Below are positions 1-8,930 of a stretch of 64,000 bases of DNA, in pieces. Source of the stretch: Methyloversatilis universalis FAM5 (GTDB lineage Bacteria > Pseudomonadota > Gammaproteobacteria > Burkholderiales > Rhodocyclaceae); assembly GCF_000214035.2 (NCBI RefSeq), contig NZ_AFHG01000036.1, positions 62,001 through 126,000 of the forward strand. Reading direction: 5' to 3'. The position numbers were made by a program, and so were the translations under genes. The notes beneath the pieces are model-generated. The model was not told the DNA's origin. It ran no database searches and saw nothing but the letters and a program-made list of their open reading frames with translations. Position 1 is the first letter of the stretch. Each line of letters begins with the position of its first letter.

Positions 1-1434
1 GACGGTGCCATCACTGTGGCGGACGTGTTCGACTCCAGCGGCAGCGTCGGAAACTGGCGCAGCCTGCTGGTGAGCTCTACCGGTCGCGGCGGACGTCAGC
101 TGTATGCGCTGGACGTGACCGACCCCACTGTTCCGGCTTCCGGCGCGGCCGCTGCCCGGGTGAAATGGGAGTTCTCGCACAGCGATTTCGGCCGGTTCAC
201 CGGCAAGCCGGTGGTGGCCCGGATGAACAATGGCGTGTGGGCGGTCATCGTCGGCAACGGCTACAACAGCGATCAGTACAAGGGCTTCCTGTTCGTCATC
301 AATGCGCTGACCGGCGAGCTCATCTCGACCATAGACACCGGCGCCTGCCCGACGACCGACTCGCCCTGCGTGAGCAATGGCCTGGCCGAAGTGACGACCT
401 GGGACGACGACGACGACGGGGACGTCGACTACATCTATGCCGGCGATCTGCGCGGCAATCTGTGGCGCTTCGATGTCACCTCCGCGACGCCATCAAACTG
501 GGGAGTGTCCTTCGGAACCGCTTCCAGCCCGCTGCCGCTGTTCCGCGCGGTCGACTCGGCCGGAACGCCGCAACCCATCACCTCACGCGTCGAGGTGATG
601 CTCGATCCGTCTACCGGCGTGCGCTGGGTGTCCTTCGGCACCGGCCAGTTCCTGAGCACCACCGACCGCAACAGTCGCGCGGTCCAGAGCTGGTACGGCC
701 TGTACGACAACTATCTGAGCGGCACCACCACCAGTCCGGTGGTCGGTCGTACCAATCTGGCCGAACGCCGGGTCATCAAGGAAGAAACGCAGACTACCGG
801 TACCGGCGACACCGCGACCTCGGTGAAAGTGCGCGTCATTTCTGCGCCGGGCGACGACGTGGGTGGTCAGGCCATCACCAATGCCGATGGCGCCTACATC
901 CGCAAGGGCTGGTACCTCGACCTGCTGCCCGACACCCGCACCGCTGCGGGCGAGCGCATGATCTACGGCGTGCAGGCGTTTGGCGGCGCCCTTTTCGCGA
1001 CATCGGCCATTCCTGCCGACGATCCCTGCACACCGGGCGGTTCCGGCTGGCTGATGGGTATCAATCCCTATACCGGCGGCCGGCTGAACGCCGATCTGTT
1101 CGCGAACCGCGCACAGGTGACCATCACCTCGGGTGAAACGTCGAACCGCTACTATGTCAGCGCAGTCAGCACCGGCTCCATGCCGTCCAGTCCGATTCTG
1201 GTGCGCAACGAAGGCAGCGGCGGCACCACGACCGGGGGCAGCACCGGCGGTTCGGGCAATACAGGCACCGATACCGGCGGCACCACCGGAGGCAGTGGCG
1301 GCAGCTCGTCCGGCAGCACCGTCGGACGGTCGGACGCATTGGTCAATACGTCCGACCTCGGTATCCTGCGCGAACGTCTGAATCTGCCCGACCGCTTCGG
1401 CCGCATATCCTGGCGCGAACTGATCAACGACTGA
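1..1434 (+). CDS. pilY1: PilY1-type pilus tip adhesin, C-terminal part (5' end outside window)
   Basis: The reading frame is open from base 1, so this is the C-terminal ~477 residues of a longer protein cut by the window edge and not a pseudogene. It matches the C-terminal beta-propeller half of PilY1, the calcium-binding protein that caps type IVa pili and controls extension and retraction. The repeated blocks WEF(S/T)H, VGNGYNS and YAGDLxGNLW are shared with the complete PilY1 at 4656-8027. The Asp-rich loop DDDDDGDVDY (around bases 406-430) is the conserved Ca2+ site. It ends with a Gly/Thr/Ser-rich linker (about bases 1210-1320) and the tail GRISWRELIND, close to the GRVSWKEIVRD of the second copy. 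A pilE-like gene follows 25 bp downstream. The two copies diverge strongly in the linker, so they are old paralogues rather than a recent duplication. Confidence 0.9.
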   Translation, partial: DGAITVADVFDSSGSVGNWRSLLVSSTGRGGRQLYALDVTDPTVPASGAAAARVKWEFSHSDFGRFTGKPVVARMNNGVWAVIVGNGYNSDQYKGFLFVINALTGELISTIDTGACPTTDSPCVSNGLAEVTTWDDDDDGDVDYIYAGDLRGNLWRFDVTSATPSNWGVSFGTASSPLPLFRAVDSAGTPQPITSRVEVMLDPSTGVRWVSFGTGQFLSTTDRNSRAVQSWYGLYDNYLSGTTTSPVVGRTNLAERRVIKEETQTTGTGDTATSVKVRVISAPGDDVGGQAITNADGAYIRKGWYLDLLPDTRTAAGERMIYGVQAFGGALFATSAIPADDPCTPGGSGWLMGINPYTGGRLNADLFANRAQVTITSGETSNRYYVSAVSTGSMPSSPILVRNEGSGGTTTGGSTGGSGNTGTDTGGTTGGSGGSSSGSTVGRSDALVNTSDLGILRERLNLPDRFGRISWRELIND

Positions 1435-1459
1435 CCCGGACCGACAACGGAAAGCACAC

Positions 1460-1939
1460 ATGAAACGCACGCGCGCAGGCCTTCAGGCCGGTGTCACACT
1501 GATCGAACTGATGATCGTCGTGGTCATCATCGGGATTCTGTCCGCCATCGCCTATCCGAATTACACGCAGTACGTGATAGACAGCAGGCGGGCAACCGCG
1601 GCCGCCTGCCTGACCCAGCAGGCACAGGTGCTCGAGCGCTTCTTCACCACCAATCTCACCTATGTCGGGGGCGATGGCGATGCCAACGCAAACGGCACAC
1701 GCGATCTGAACGAACTGCAGTGCGTCACGGACCTGACCAACTTCTATACCTTCGGCGTGACGATCAGCAACGCCAGTCCGCGCCAGTTCTCGATCACCGC
1801 CGCCCCTCGTAACGCACAGCAGAGCAACGATTCGAAATGCGGCTGTTCGCTTGCTCTGGATCAGGCCGGTACCAAGGGCGCGAGCGGTACGCCGTCCCGC
1901 TGTTCGACCGGCGCCGGTGTCACGGCCTGCTGGAAGTAG
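1460..1939 (+). CDS. pilE: PilE-like type IV (minor) pilin
   Basis: 159-residue prepilin. The short basic leader ends in the class III signal QAG^VTLIE: prepilin peptidase would cut after the Gly, leaving Glu at +5. A ~22-residue hydrophobic helix (LMIVVVIIGILSAIAYPNY) follows. The C-terminal part carries several Cys residues and ends with the pilin-like pair CSTGAGVTACWK, probably a disulfide loop. It sits directly after the first pilY1, the position of pilE in the fimU-pilVWXY1E clusters of other proteobacteria, and is probably co-transcribed with it. A GGAAAG ribosome site precedes the ATG. It is likely a minor tip pilin; whether it can act as a major pilin cannot be told from sequence. 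Confidence 0.88.
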   Translation: MKRTRAGLQAGVTLIELMIVVVIIGILSAIAYPNYTQYVIDSRRATAAACLTQQAQVLERFFTTNLTYVGGDGDANANGTRDLNELQCVTDLTNFYTFGVTISNASPRQFSITAAPRNAQQSNDSKCGCSLALDQAGTKGASGTPSRCSTGAGVTACWK

Positions 1940-2049
1940 GCGGATCAGGCAGAGCGGACACACAGTTTCACCGGCCGGCCGCAGAGGGGGCGCTCAAGCT
2001 GCAAGGTGAAGCGGCCGTAAACCGTTGATCCACCCTGAAAGTGCTGTTC

Positions 2050-2673
2050 ATGACCGGCCCTCGAACCATGGCGGGCTTTTCGCTTCTGGAACTGATGATC
2101 GTGATCGCCATCCTGTCGGTGATCGCGGCCTTTGCCGTTCCGTCCTTCCAGTCGCTGATCACGCTGAACCGTCTGTCCAGCGAAGCCAACGAACTGCTTG
2201 CCGGCCTCGGGCAGGCGCGGAGCGAGGCGATCCGCCTGAACAGGCGGGCCATACTCTGTCGCGCCGCAGTGGCAGCGGGCGGGCAGGTGGATGCGGCCGG
2301 TGGCTGCGTGAGCGGCACCGATCGCTGGGGCGGCTGGATGATTTTCATCGATGCGGACAGCAGCGGCAGCTACAACCCGAACGCCACGACCAATCCGGAT
2401 GAGGTACTGGTGCGCGCGCACGTGTTCAACGGCGCGCAGATGCAGATCGGTTCAAGTGCCGGCCTTTCCGGTGCAGGCAACCGCATCGTGTTCCGCCCGG
2501 ATGGCCTGGCACGTGCGGCAGGGCAGACCACGCTCCAGACCGCCACGGTGCGCATCTGCGAGCCGTCTTCATCTCTTCAGCAGAATGCGCGCGATGTGCG
2601 GATCGGTGGCGGCAGCCGCATCAGCGTGACCCGGACGACTTCGTCCAGCTGCAGCGCTCCTGGAAACGGCTGA
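2050..2673 (+). CDS. fimT: GspH/FimT-type minor pseudopilin
   Basis: About 207 residues. Prepilin cleavage motif MAG^FSLLE is followed by a hydrophobic helix (LMIVIAILSVIAAFAVPSF) and the family hallmark ANELLAGLGQARSEAIRLNRRAILC. The long globular part is typical of FimT/FimU, the minor pilin that helps initiate pilus assembly and, in some species, binds DNA during natural transformation. The ATG at 2050 was chosen as start; the GTG at 2041 and the ATG at 2068 are in frame and cannot be excluded because the ribosome site is weak. The stop overlaps the next start by one base. It is the first gene of the fimT-pilV-pilW-pilX-pilY1 operon. Confidence 0.85.
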   Translation: MTGPRTMAGFSLLELMIVIAILSVIAAFAVPSFQSLITLNRLSSEANELLAGLGQARSEAIRLNRRAILCRAAVAAGGQVDAAGGCVSGTDRWGGWMIFIDADSSGSYNPNATTNPDEVLVRAHVFNGAQMQIGSSAGLSGAGNRIVFRPDGLARAAGQTTLQTATVRICEPSSSLQQNARDVRIGGGSRISVTRTTSSSCSAPGNG

Positions 2674-3122
2674 TGAAGGTACGTGGCGCGCAGAGCGGCA
2701 TTTCGCTGATCGAGGTCATGGTGGCCGTGTTCGTGCTCGCCATCGGCATGCTGGGCATGGCCGGACTGCAGATGGCTTCACTGCGCTCAAACCAGAGCTC
2801 GTATGAGCGCAGTGCCGCGGTGCTGGCTGCCTACACCATGATCGACCGCCTGCGCGCGGACATCACCGCCGCCCGCGCCGGCAGTTACAACCTGGCCCTT
2901 CCGGCCAACAGCTGCACGATTCCGTCGGGCAGCACCTTTCCCGCCACCCAGCTTGCGGCCTGGCTGACCGACCTGCAGACCAGCATGGGCTCATCCGCCT
3001 GCGGCGGGGTGACCTGCACCACCGGCGCCACCGCGACCTGCGTCATCAGCGTTCGCTGGGATGACAGTCGGGTTCGCGGCGGTCGTACCAATCAGACCTT
3101 CTCGATCGAGGCAAGGCTGTGA
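2673..3122 (+). CDS. pilV: Type IV pilus modification/minor pilin PilV
   Basis: 149-residue prepilin with cleavage site QSG^ISLIE, the PilV signature helix VMVAVFVLAIGMLGMAGLQ and the following SLRSNQSSYERSAAVLAAYTMIDRLRAD block. PilV is one of the minor pilins forming the tip complex with PilW, PilX and PilY1. Four Cys residues in the C-terminal domain suggest disulfides. The start codon overlaps the fimT stop (A shared) and its stop overlaps the pilW start, so translation is probably coupled through the operon. Confidence 0.88.
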   Translation: MKVRGAQSGISLIEVMVAVFVLAIGMLGMAGLQMASLRSNQSSYERSAAVLAAYTMIDRLRADITAARAGSYNLALPANSCTIPSGSTFPATQLAAWLTDLQTSMGSSACGGVTCTTGATATCVISVRWDDSRVRGGRTNQTFSIEARL

Positions 3123-4111
3123 AGCGGGCGGGGCAGCGCGGCAGCACGCTGGTTGAACTGATGATCGCACTGGCCATCGGACTGTTCATCACGGCCGCCG
3201 CGATTGGCGTGATGCTGGGCAACCGCCAGACCTACGACACCACCGAGGGGCTTTCGCGCATCCAGGAATCGGCACGCATGGCTTTCGAACTGCTCGCGCG
3301 GGATGTGCGCGAAGCCGGGCTGAATTCCTGCGGCGGCGCGCTGCAGTTCGTCAATGTGCTGAACAATCCGTCCTCCCTCTGGTGGACCCAGTGGAACGGC
3401 GGCCTTCGCGGTTACGGCGGTACCGAAGCGTTTTCCGGCGCGCCGATCGGCACTGCCGCAGGCCAGCGCGTGAGCGGTACCGCGGCACTGCAGGTGATGC
3501 GCAGCGGCAGCCAGCCCCAGACCGTGGCCGCGCACGACACCAGCACCCGCACCTTCACCCTCAGTCCGGCCAACGACGCGCTGGCCGCGGGCGATCTGGC
3601 CATCGTCTGCAACTTCAGTCAGGCCAGCCTGTTCCAGGTGTCGGCCGCCACGGCCACGACGGTTTCGCACGACACCGGCGGTACGCCGGGCAACTGCAGC
3701 CGCGGCTTGGGCTTCGCAGATCCGCCGGACTGCAGCACCACCGGGCAGACTTACCGCTTCGAAGCCAACGCAGTGCTGATGAAGCTCGAATCGCTGGCCT
3801 GGTATGTCGGCAATACCGGCCGCGCCGGCACCACCGCGCGCTCCCTGTTCCGGGTGGCGCCACAGAACAACGCCGGCACCCTGACGCTGGTCGCCGAAGA
3901 GGTGCTCGAGGGGGTAATCGATCTGCAGCTGGACTACCTTCTGGAAGGCACCACCGCCTTCGTCCCGGCGGCATCGGTCACCAACTGGAACGCGGTCACC
4001 GGCGTACGCATCCGGCTGCAGATCGAGGAGCCGGACCGTCCGGCGGCGGTGACCGACCGGGTACGACGTACCATGACCCATGTGGTCACGCTCCGGAACC
4101 GCATGTCATGA
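3119..4111 (+). CDS. pilW: Type IV pilus assembly protein PilW
   Basis: 330 residues from a GTG start overlapping the pilV stop. N-terminal prepilin signal QRG^STLVELMIALAIGLFIT, then the PilW block NRQTYDTTEGLSRIQESARMAFELLARDVREAGLNSCGG. PilW is the largest minor pilin and links PilX/PilV to PilY1 at the tip. The C-terminal region keeps the typical pattern of a long beta-rich domain ending in RRTMTHVVTLRNR. Overlap with pilX (ATGA) indicates translational coupling. Confidence 0.88.
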   Translation: MKRAGQRGSTLVELMIALAIGLFITAAAIGVMLGNRQTYDTTEGLSRIQESARMAFELLARDVREAGLNSCGGALQFVNVLNNPSSLWWTQWNGGLRGYGGTEAFSGAPIGTAAGQRVSGTAALQVMRSGSQPQTVAAHDTSTRTFTLSPANDALAAGDLAIVCNFSQASLFQVSAATATTVSHDTGGTPGNCSRGLGFADPPDCSTTGQTYRFEANAVLMKLESLAWYVGNTGRAGTTARSLFRVAPQNNAGTLTLVAEEVLEGVIDLQLDYLLEGTTAFVPAASVTNWNAVTGVRIRLQIEEPDRPAAVTDRVRRTMTHVVTLRNRMS

Positions 4112-4647
4112 GTCGGTCAAACGCCTTCCGTCAGCATGGCGTCACCCTGGTGGTGGCGCTGATGCTGCTGATCGCTGTCACGCTGCTGGGCCTGGCCAGC
4201 ATGCGCGGCACCGGCATGCAGGAACGCATGAGCGCCAACCTGTACGACCGCGCCATCGCCTTTCAGGCCGCTGAATCCGCACTGCGCGAGGCGGAAACCC
4301 TGCTCGCGTCCGGCACCGCCGGCCCGTTTGACGGCACGGTCGCCGGGCTGTTCGGCAAGCCGGATCCGGCAGGCAGCGGATTCAAGAACCGCTGGGACAA
4401 CAGCGCCACCGCGTGGGCCAGCGCCAGCACCTGGTGGACCGCGGCGGATGCGGGCACCCGTGCCCGCGCGGCCGGTGCACCGCAGTACATCATCGAGGAT
4501 CTCGGCATGTGGCCATCGACGCCGGATTGCGACACCGTGACCACCATCGCGTCCGACTGCCTCAAGCCGCGCTACCGCATCACCGCGCGCAGTGCGCAGG
4601 TCGCAGGCCGTCCGGTGGTGCTGCTGCAGACAACCTACCGACCCTGA
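4108..4647 (+). CDS. pilX: Minor pilin PilX
   Basis: 179 residues. N-terminus QHGVTLVVALMLLIAVTLLGLASMRGTGMQERMSAN matches the PilX family, which lacks the canonical Glu5 of other pilins; here Val/Ala replaces it. The next segment AFQAAESALREAE is a family hallmark. Acts in the PilVWX-PilY1 tip complex. The ATG overlaps the pilW stop; the pilY1 start lies 8 bp after the stop. Confidence 0.85.
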   Translation: MSRSNAFRQHGVTLVVALMLLIAVTLLGLASMRGTGMQERMSANLYDRAIAFQAAESALREAETLLASGTAGPFDGTVAGLFGKPDPAGSGFKNRWDNSATAWASASTWWTAADAGTRARAAGAPQYIIEDLGMWPSTPDCDTVTTIASDCLKPRYRITARSAQVAGRPVVLLQTTYRP

Positions 4648-4655
4648 GACCCGCC

Positions 4656-7600
4656 ATGTACGTGCGACTGCTCATCCTTCTTTTCATACAGCTCACCGCC
4701 TGCGTACTGCCGGTGCGGGCCGTGGTCGACATTTCGGATTCGCCCATCATGGTCGGCACCGCGGTGGCGCCCAACATCATGTTCCTGCTAGACGATTCGG
4801 GATCGATGCAGTGGGAAGTGATGCCGGATGAAAACCTCTATTACTCCTACTATCTTTTTCCGGTACCAGCACTGCTCTACGGCGCAGGGGTATACACCTC
4901 CCAGGTACCGACTTTCCAAGACAACAACATCCATAATTTCTATGGACGGTCGTCGGCCAACAATCAGGTGTTCTACAACCCGTTGAACACCTACAAGCCG
5001 TGGATACGCTCCACCGGCGAATCCTTCGGCGACGTGTCACCCACCGCTGCCCCCTACAACCCGGTCGACGCGACCCGCGGGACACTGAACCTGACCGCCG
5101 CGGCCACCCAGGCCGCCTTCTGGTTCACCAACACCTCCAATACCGACCAGAATCAGGCCAGCTATGCCTGCGTTCCGCCCTGCAACCAGACCTTCCAGCC
5201 CATCACGTATTTCGTCTACAAAGGATCCGGCTCTCGCGTCAGTGCCGCCAACTACGTGAAATACCAGATCCGCGGTACGCGGGCCTACAAGCGGGATCCG
5301 GTCACCGCCGCCGAAGTGGAAATCACGAGTTTTCCATGGCCGAACGGAACGACGCGGACCGTGGCGCAGGAGACCCAGAACTTCGCCAACTGGTTCAGCT
5401 ATTACCGCAGCCGTACGCTGGCAGCGAGGGCAGGGGCCTCGATCGCCTTCGGTCAGCTTGGTACGAACTACCGGGTCGGCTTCCGCACCATCAACGGGGC
5501 GGGCGAATTCCTGATCCCGACCACAGGCACGTTCACCGGCACCAATCGATCAACCTGGTTCGACCGGCTTTTCAACACCCCGGTGCCGTCTTTCGGCACG
5601 CCCTTGCGCACCGCACTTGCCTGGGCGGGCAACTATTACGAAACCAAGACCGGCACGGACGATCCGTGGAAGGACAGCGCGTACACGCAGCCGCTGGCCT
5701 GCCGTCAGTCCTTCACCATTCTGACCACTGACGGCTACTGGGGTGACATCTACGCCCTGCCGGCAGACCAGAACGCGGACGGGACCGCTGCGCGCCCATA
5801 CCGCGATACCTACAGCAACACGCTCGCGGACGTCGCTATGTACTACTACAAGCGCGATCTGCGCACCGGCATCGCGAACAACGTGCCGACCTCGCCCAAG
5901 GACAGCGCCAACTGGCAGCACATGGTGACCTTCGGCATTTCGCTCGGCACCCAGGGCACGCTGAACCCGGACACCGACCTGGCCGCGCTGACCGCGGGCA
6001 CCAAGAGCTGGCCCGATCCGACCACCAGTTCGCCGGCAAAGCTGGACGATCTGTGGCATGCGACGCTGAACGGACGGGGTGCTTTCGTCAATGCCAACGA
6101 TCCGACCGAATTCGTCGATGGCCTTTCGTCGATGCTGGCCGACATCGGTGAGCGTGTCGCGTCCAATGGCGCGGTCGCGGCGACCAGCACCTCGATCAGC
6201 ACCAACACCCTGCTGTTCCAGGCGCGCTTCGTCGGCAACGACTGGACCGGCGATCTGTGGGCCACCCGCTTCAATACGGACGGAACGCTCGCGACCACGC
6301 CCAGCTGGAAGGCGGGCGAACGGCTGCCAAGCGCAGCCAGCCGCGCCATCTACACCTGGTCGGGTACGGCCGGCATTCCATTCCAGTGGGCCAGCCTCAC
6401 CACCGCGCAGCAGACCACGCTGGGCAGTTCGGCCACACTGTCCTATCTGCGCGGCGACACCTCCGGCGAACTGCGCAACGGCGGCACGCTGCGCAACCGT
6501 GCGTCGGTGCTCGGCGACATCGTCAATTCGTCTCCGGTCTATGTCGGACCGGTCACCGATCTGCGTCTGGACCGCTTCAGCTGGACCGGCGCCGACACCT
6601 ATCAGGCGCATCGCACCGCGGTCGCCTCGCGCCGGGAAATGGTCTATGTCGCGGCCAATGACGGCATGCTGCACGGCTTTGACGCGCGCACCGGCGCCGA
6701 ACGCTTCGCCTTCGTACCCAGCGGCGCACTGGCGACGATGAAGACGCTGACCAGCCGCGACTACGCCCACAAGTTCATCAACGATGGCACGCCGGTCGTG
6801 GCCGAGGTCTATGTGAATGGCGCCTGGCGTACCGTCCTCGTCGGCGCGCAGGGCCGGGGCGGAAAAAGCCTGTACGCACTCGACGTGACCAGTCCGGACA
6901 GTTTCGGCACGAGCAAGATCATGTGGGAATTCACCCACGCCAGCCTGGGACAGATCGTCGGTCCGCCGGTGATCGCCCGGCTGAACGACGGCAGCTGGGC
7001 AGCCATTGTCGGAAACGGCTACAACAGCGGCAACGAGCGGGCGGAGCTGTTCGTGATCAATCTGGCCACCGGTGCGCTGATCGCGCGCATCGACACGCTG
7101 CGCGGATCGTCGACCACCCCGAACGGGCTTGCGGTCGCCGAAGGCGTGGATATCGATCGCGACGGCGACATGGATTACTTCTACGCCGGCGACCTGCTCG
7201 GCAATCTGTGGAAATTCGACTTCACCGCTGCCACGGCTGCGCAGTGGAAGGTGGCGTACGGCACCACCGCCGCACCTGCACCGCTGTTCTCGGCCACCAG
7301 CAGCAGCGGTGTGGTGCAGCCGATCACCGGTGGCGTCAGCGTCGGCTTCAATCCCAAGGACCGCAAGCTGTGGGTGTTCTTCGGTACCGGGCGCTATCTG
7401 TCGACCGCCGACCTCTCGACCACCGCCACCCAGACCTGGTACGGCCTCAACGACACCGGCAGCACCATCGCGAGCCGCAGCGATCTGGCGCAGCGCATCA
7501 TCCTCCAGGAAAGTTCGACCGGCGCCGGAGATTCCTACCGGGTCGTATCCAAACCGGGCGACAGTTCCGGCGGCACGGTCATGGGAACCAAACGGGGCTG

Positions 7601-8027
7601 GTACATTGACCTGACCTCACCGGTGTCCGGCGCCGAGGGCGAGCGCATCATCCATCCGCCGGTGCTGGCCAGCAGCACGCTTTTCGTCAATTCGCTGATC
7701 CCCAGCAGCGATCCGTGCGTACCGGGCGGGCGAGGGTGGGTGATGGGCGTCAATCCCTTCACCGGCGGCCGGCAGGAATTCGACGTATTCGACTTCAACC
7801 GCGACGGCAGCGTCGACTCCGGAGACCAGGTCAATCTGGCCAATGGCGATGGCACCAGCCGCAGAACGGTGGGCAGCGGTTACAGCACCGACAGTCTGCC
7901 GGGCAGCCCGCTGCAGATCGGCAAGCAGCAGGTCGTCGGCGGGTCGGACGGTACCGCCCATACGCGCATCGTGTCGGACGGCCTGCGGTCCGGACGGGTG
8001 TCGTGGAAGGAAATAGTCAGGGACTGA
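4656..8027 (+). CDS. pilY1: PilY1, type IV pilus tip adhesin with vWA domain
   Basis: 1123 residues, full length. Residues 1-22 look like a Sec signal peptide (hydrophobic run ending LPVRA). A von Willebrand A-type domain follows, with MIDAS sequence DDSGSM (D46, S48, S50) in NIMFLLDDSGSM. The second half is the PilY1 beta-propeller, with Ca2+ loop DIDRDGDMDYFYAGDLLGNLW near residues 831-850. A further dockerin-like loop, DFNRDGSVDSGDQVN, lies near residue 1045; it is not seen in the upstream copy. PilY1 sits on the pilus tip, is exported with minor pilins, and in known species couples adhesion and surface sensing to pilus retraction by calcium. It follows pilX by 8 bp and overlaps the pilY2-like gene. 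Confidence 0.92.
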   Translation: MYVRLLILLFIQLTACVLPVRAVVDISDSPIMVGTAVAPNIMFLLDDSGSMQWEVMPDENLYYSYYLFPVPALLYGAGVYTSQVPTFQDNNIHNFYGRSSANNQVFYNPLNTYKPWIRSTGESFGDVSPTAAPYNPVDATRGTLNLTAAATQAAFWFTNTSNTDQNQASYACVPPCNQTFQPITYFVYKGSGSRVSAANYVKYQIRGTRAYKRDPVTAAEVEITSFPWPNGTTRTVAQETQNFANWFSYYRSRTLAARAGASIAFGQLGTNYRVGFRTINGAGEFLIPTTGTFTGTNRSTWFDRLFNTPVPSFGTPLRTALAWAGNYYETKTGTDDPWKDSAYTQPLACRQSFTILTTDGYWGDIYALPADQNADGTAARPYRDTYSNTLADVAMYYYKRDLRTGIANNVPTSPKDSANWQHMVTFGISLGTQGTLNPDTDLAALTAGTKSWPDPTTSSPAKLDDLWHATLNGRGAFVNANDPTEFVDGLSSMLADIGERVASNGAVAATSTSISTNTLLFQARFVGNDWTGDLWATRFNTDGTLATTPSWKAGERLPSAASRAIYTWSGTAGIPFQWASLTTAQQTTLGSSATLSYLRGDTSGELRNGGTLRNRASVLGDIVNSSPVYVGPVTDLRLDRFSWTGADTYQAHRTAVASRREMVYVAANDGMLHGFDARTGAERFAFVPSGALATMKTLTSRDYAHKFINDGTPVVAEVYVNGAWRTVLVGAQGRGGKSLYALDVTSPDSFGTSKIMWEFTHASLGQIVGPPVIARLNDGSWAAIVGNGYNSGNERAELFVINLATGALIARIDTLRGSSTTPNGLAVAEGVDIDRDGDMDYFYAGDLLGNLWKFDFTAATAAQWKVAYGTTAAPAPLFSATSSSGVVQPITGGVSVGFNPKDRKLWVFFGTGRYLSTADLSTTATQTWYGLNDTGSTIASRSDLAQRIILQESSTGAGDSYRVVSKPGDSSGGTVMGTKRGWYIDLTSPVSGAEGERIIHPPVLASSTLFVNSLIPSSDPCVPGGRGWVMGVNPFTGGRQEFDVFDFNRDGSVDSGDQVNLANGDGTSRRTVGSGYSTDSLPGSPLQIGKQQVVGGSDGTAHTRIVSDGLRSGRVSWKEIVRD

Positions 8028-8371
8028 TGGACGTGATGAAAAAAACGGGACTGCTCGCGGCCTGCATGTTCGCCGCCTGGACGACATGGGCGGCGGAGCC
8101 GCTGTCGCCGATCGCCAATCCGTCGCTGTATGAGGAACAGGGCATCGCCGGCCAGGTGGACAGCGCAACCGGCGCCATTTCCATCGGCGGCAAGCGCTAC
8201 CGGGTCAACGCCCGGACGGTCATCTTTCTCGACGACGGCCGCGGCAATGTGAGGCGCGCTGCGAAGGTGACCGACATACCGGCCAACGCACCGGTGCGCT
8301 TTTCAACCGGAGCGGACGGCTCGGTCACCCAGATCTACGTCGGTGGAGGCATACAGCCGTACAGGCCGTGA
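8027..8371 (+). CDS. PilY2-like small secreted protein
   Basis: 114 residues from the ATG overlapping the pilY1 stop; a second in-frame ATG (8036) begins the more classical signal peptide MKKTGLLAACMFAAWTTWAAE. The mature part is a small beta-rich domain (QVDSATGAISIGGKRYRVNARTVIFLDDG). Position and length match PilY2, a small protein of unclear role encoded right after pilY1 in Pseudomonas; I infer homology from context and general pattern, not from a clear motif. It is the last pilus gene before the prophage. Confidence 0.55.
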   Translation: MDVMKKTGLLAACMFAAWTTWAAEPLSPIANPSLYEEQGIAGQVDSATGAISIGGKRYRVNARTVIFLDDGRGNVRRAAKVTDIPANAPVRFSTGADGSVTQIYVGGGIQPYRP

Positions 8372-8442
8372 AGCGCCGATAGCACGGTCTGAGGCGTCGT
8401 TTGCGACCGCGAAGCCCGGAAGAATCTGCTGCGCCGCCCGAC

Positions 8443-8465
8443 TCCTCAACTTCTGAAAATTACTG
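8443..8465. other. Prophage left attachment site (attL) with left arm of host palindrome
   Basis: The 15-bp core TTCTGAAAATTACTG at 8451-8465 is repeated exactly at 20094-20108. The host side of this copy carries TCCTCAAC; together with TTCTGAAAA it forms a 17-bp arm (8443-8459) that is the exact inverse of 20109-20125 at the right end. The core is also the last part of the prophage regulator gene on the minus strand. Confidence 0.85.
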
Positions 8466-8835
8466 AGTATGGTAGGACCGCTGCATCATCTTCATGCTGT
8501 GCACCCGCAGCATCCGCCGGAGCGGGCAGCGCTCCGAACATAACGAAAACCACCGAGGCGGCCACCCCGCCCAGCTGCTTTAGGCGCTGAATCCAGGCCT
8601 CGCGGGCCTCCGGTTTCGTCGCCCGCTCCGCTTCCACCGCCGCGATGATCGCGGCCGGGTCTTTCCCCAAGACCTCAGCAATCCTGAACGCCCCTTCAAC
8701 GTCCAGCTGTGACCGGCCCGTCCGGTAATGGCTGATGGCCTGCCGGCTCATCTCCAGCGCCTTTGCCAGCGCGTAATCCGACTCGATGCCCAAGGCGGAC
8801 TTCGCCTCCTGCATCAACCTCTGAGTGGTGTTCAT
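8446..8835 (-). CDS. Prophage repressor-like HTH protein with C-terminal membrane span; 3' end lies in attL
   Basis: 129 residues from the ATG at 8835, preceded by AAGGGGAT; an upstream in-frame GTG (8850) lacks such a site. N-terminal XRE/Cro-type helix-turn-helix, approximately residues 15-55 (DYALAKALEMSRQAISHYRTGRSQLDVEGAF). A hydrophobic stretch follows (LGGVAASVVFVMFGALP, about residues 87-103), suggesting a membrane anchor. It is divergent from the early operon, with inverted operators between, as expected of a lysogeny regulator. The last codons (VIFR) are read from the att core, and the stop codon TGA comes from host DNA. In the excised circle the frame continues for 35 codons to 19987, giving about 163 residues. 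Function as repressor is inferred from domain and position. Confidence 0.75.
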   Translation of the reverse strand: MNTTQRLMQEAKSALGIESDYALAKALEMSRQAISHYRTGRSQLDVEGAFRIAEVLGKDPAAIIAAVEAERATKPEAREAWIQRLKQLGGVAASVVFVMFGALPAPADAAGAQHEDDAAVLPYSVIFRS

Positions 8836-8872
8836 TGAAATCCCCTTCACGTGGACGGCTGCACTCTAACGC

Positions 8873-8930
8873 TACGTCCACAGCTGGGGAATACGCTCCA
8901 TCAGTTGACTAGTTTCAAGATGTGGACGTA
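8873..8930. promoter_or_regulatory. Divergent control region with paired operator half-sites
   Basis: TACGTCCACA at 8873-8882 and its exact inverse TGTGGACGTA at 8921-8930 lie between the divergent regulator and early operon. The right site overlaps the -10 of the plus-strand promoter. The left site lies just downstream of a weak minus-strand promoter (TTGAAA 8918-8913, TATTCC 8893-8888, 19-bp spacer) for the regulator. The likely reading is binding by the regulator, repressing the early operon and controlling itself. Confidence 0.65.

Noticed and set aside
1-1434. First PilY1 as a truncated pseudogene
   Set aside because: The frame is open to base 1 and only the window edge cuts it.
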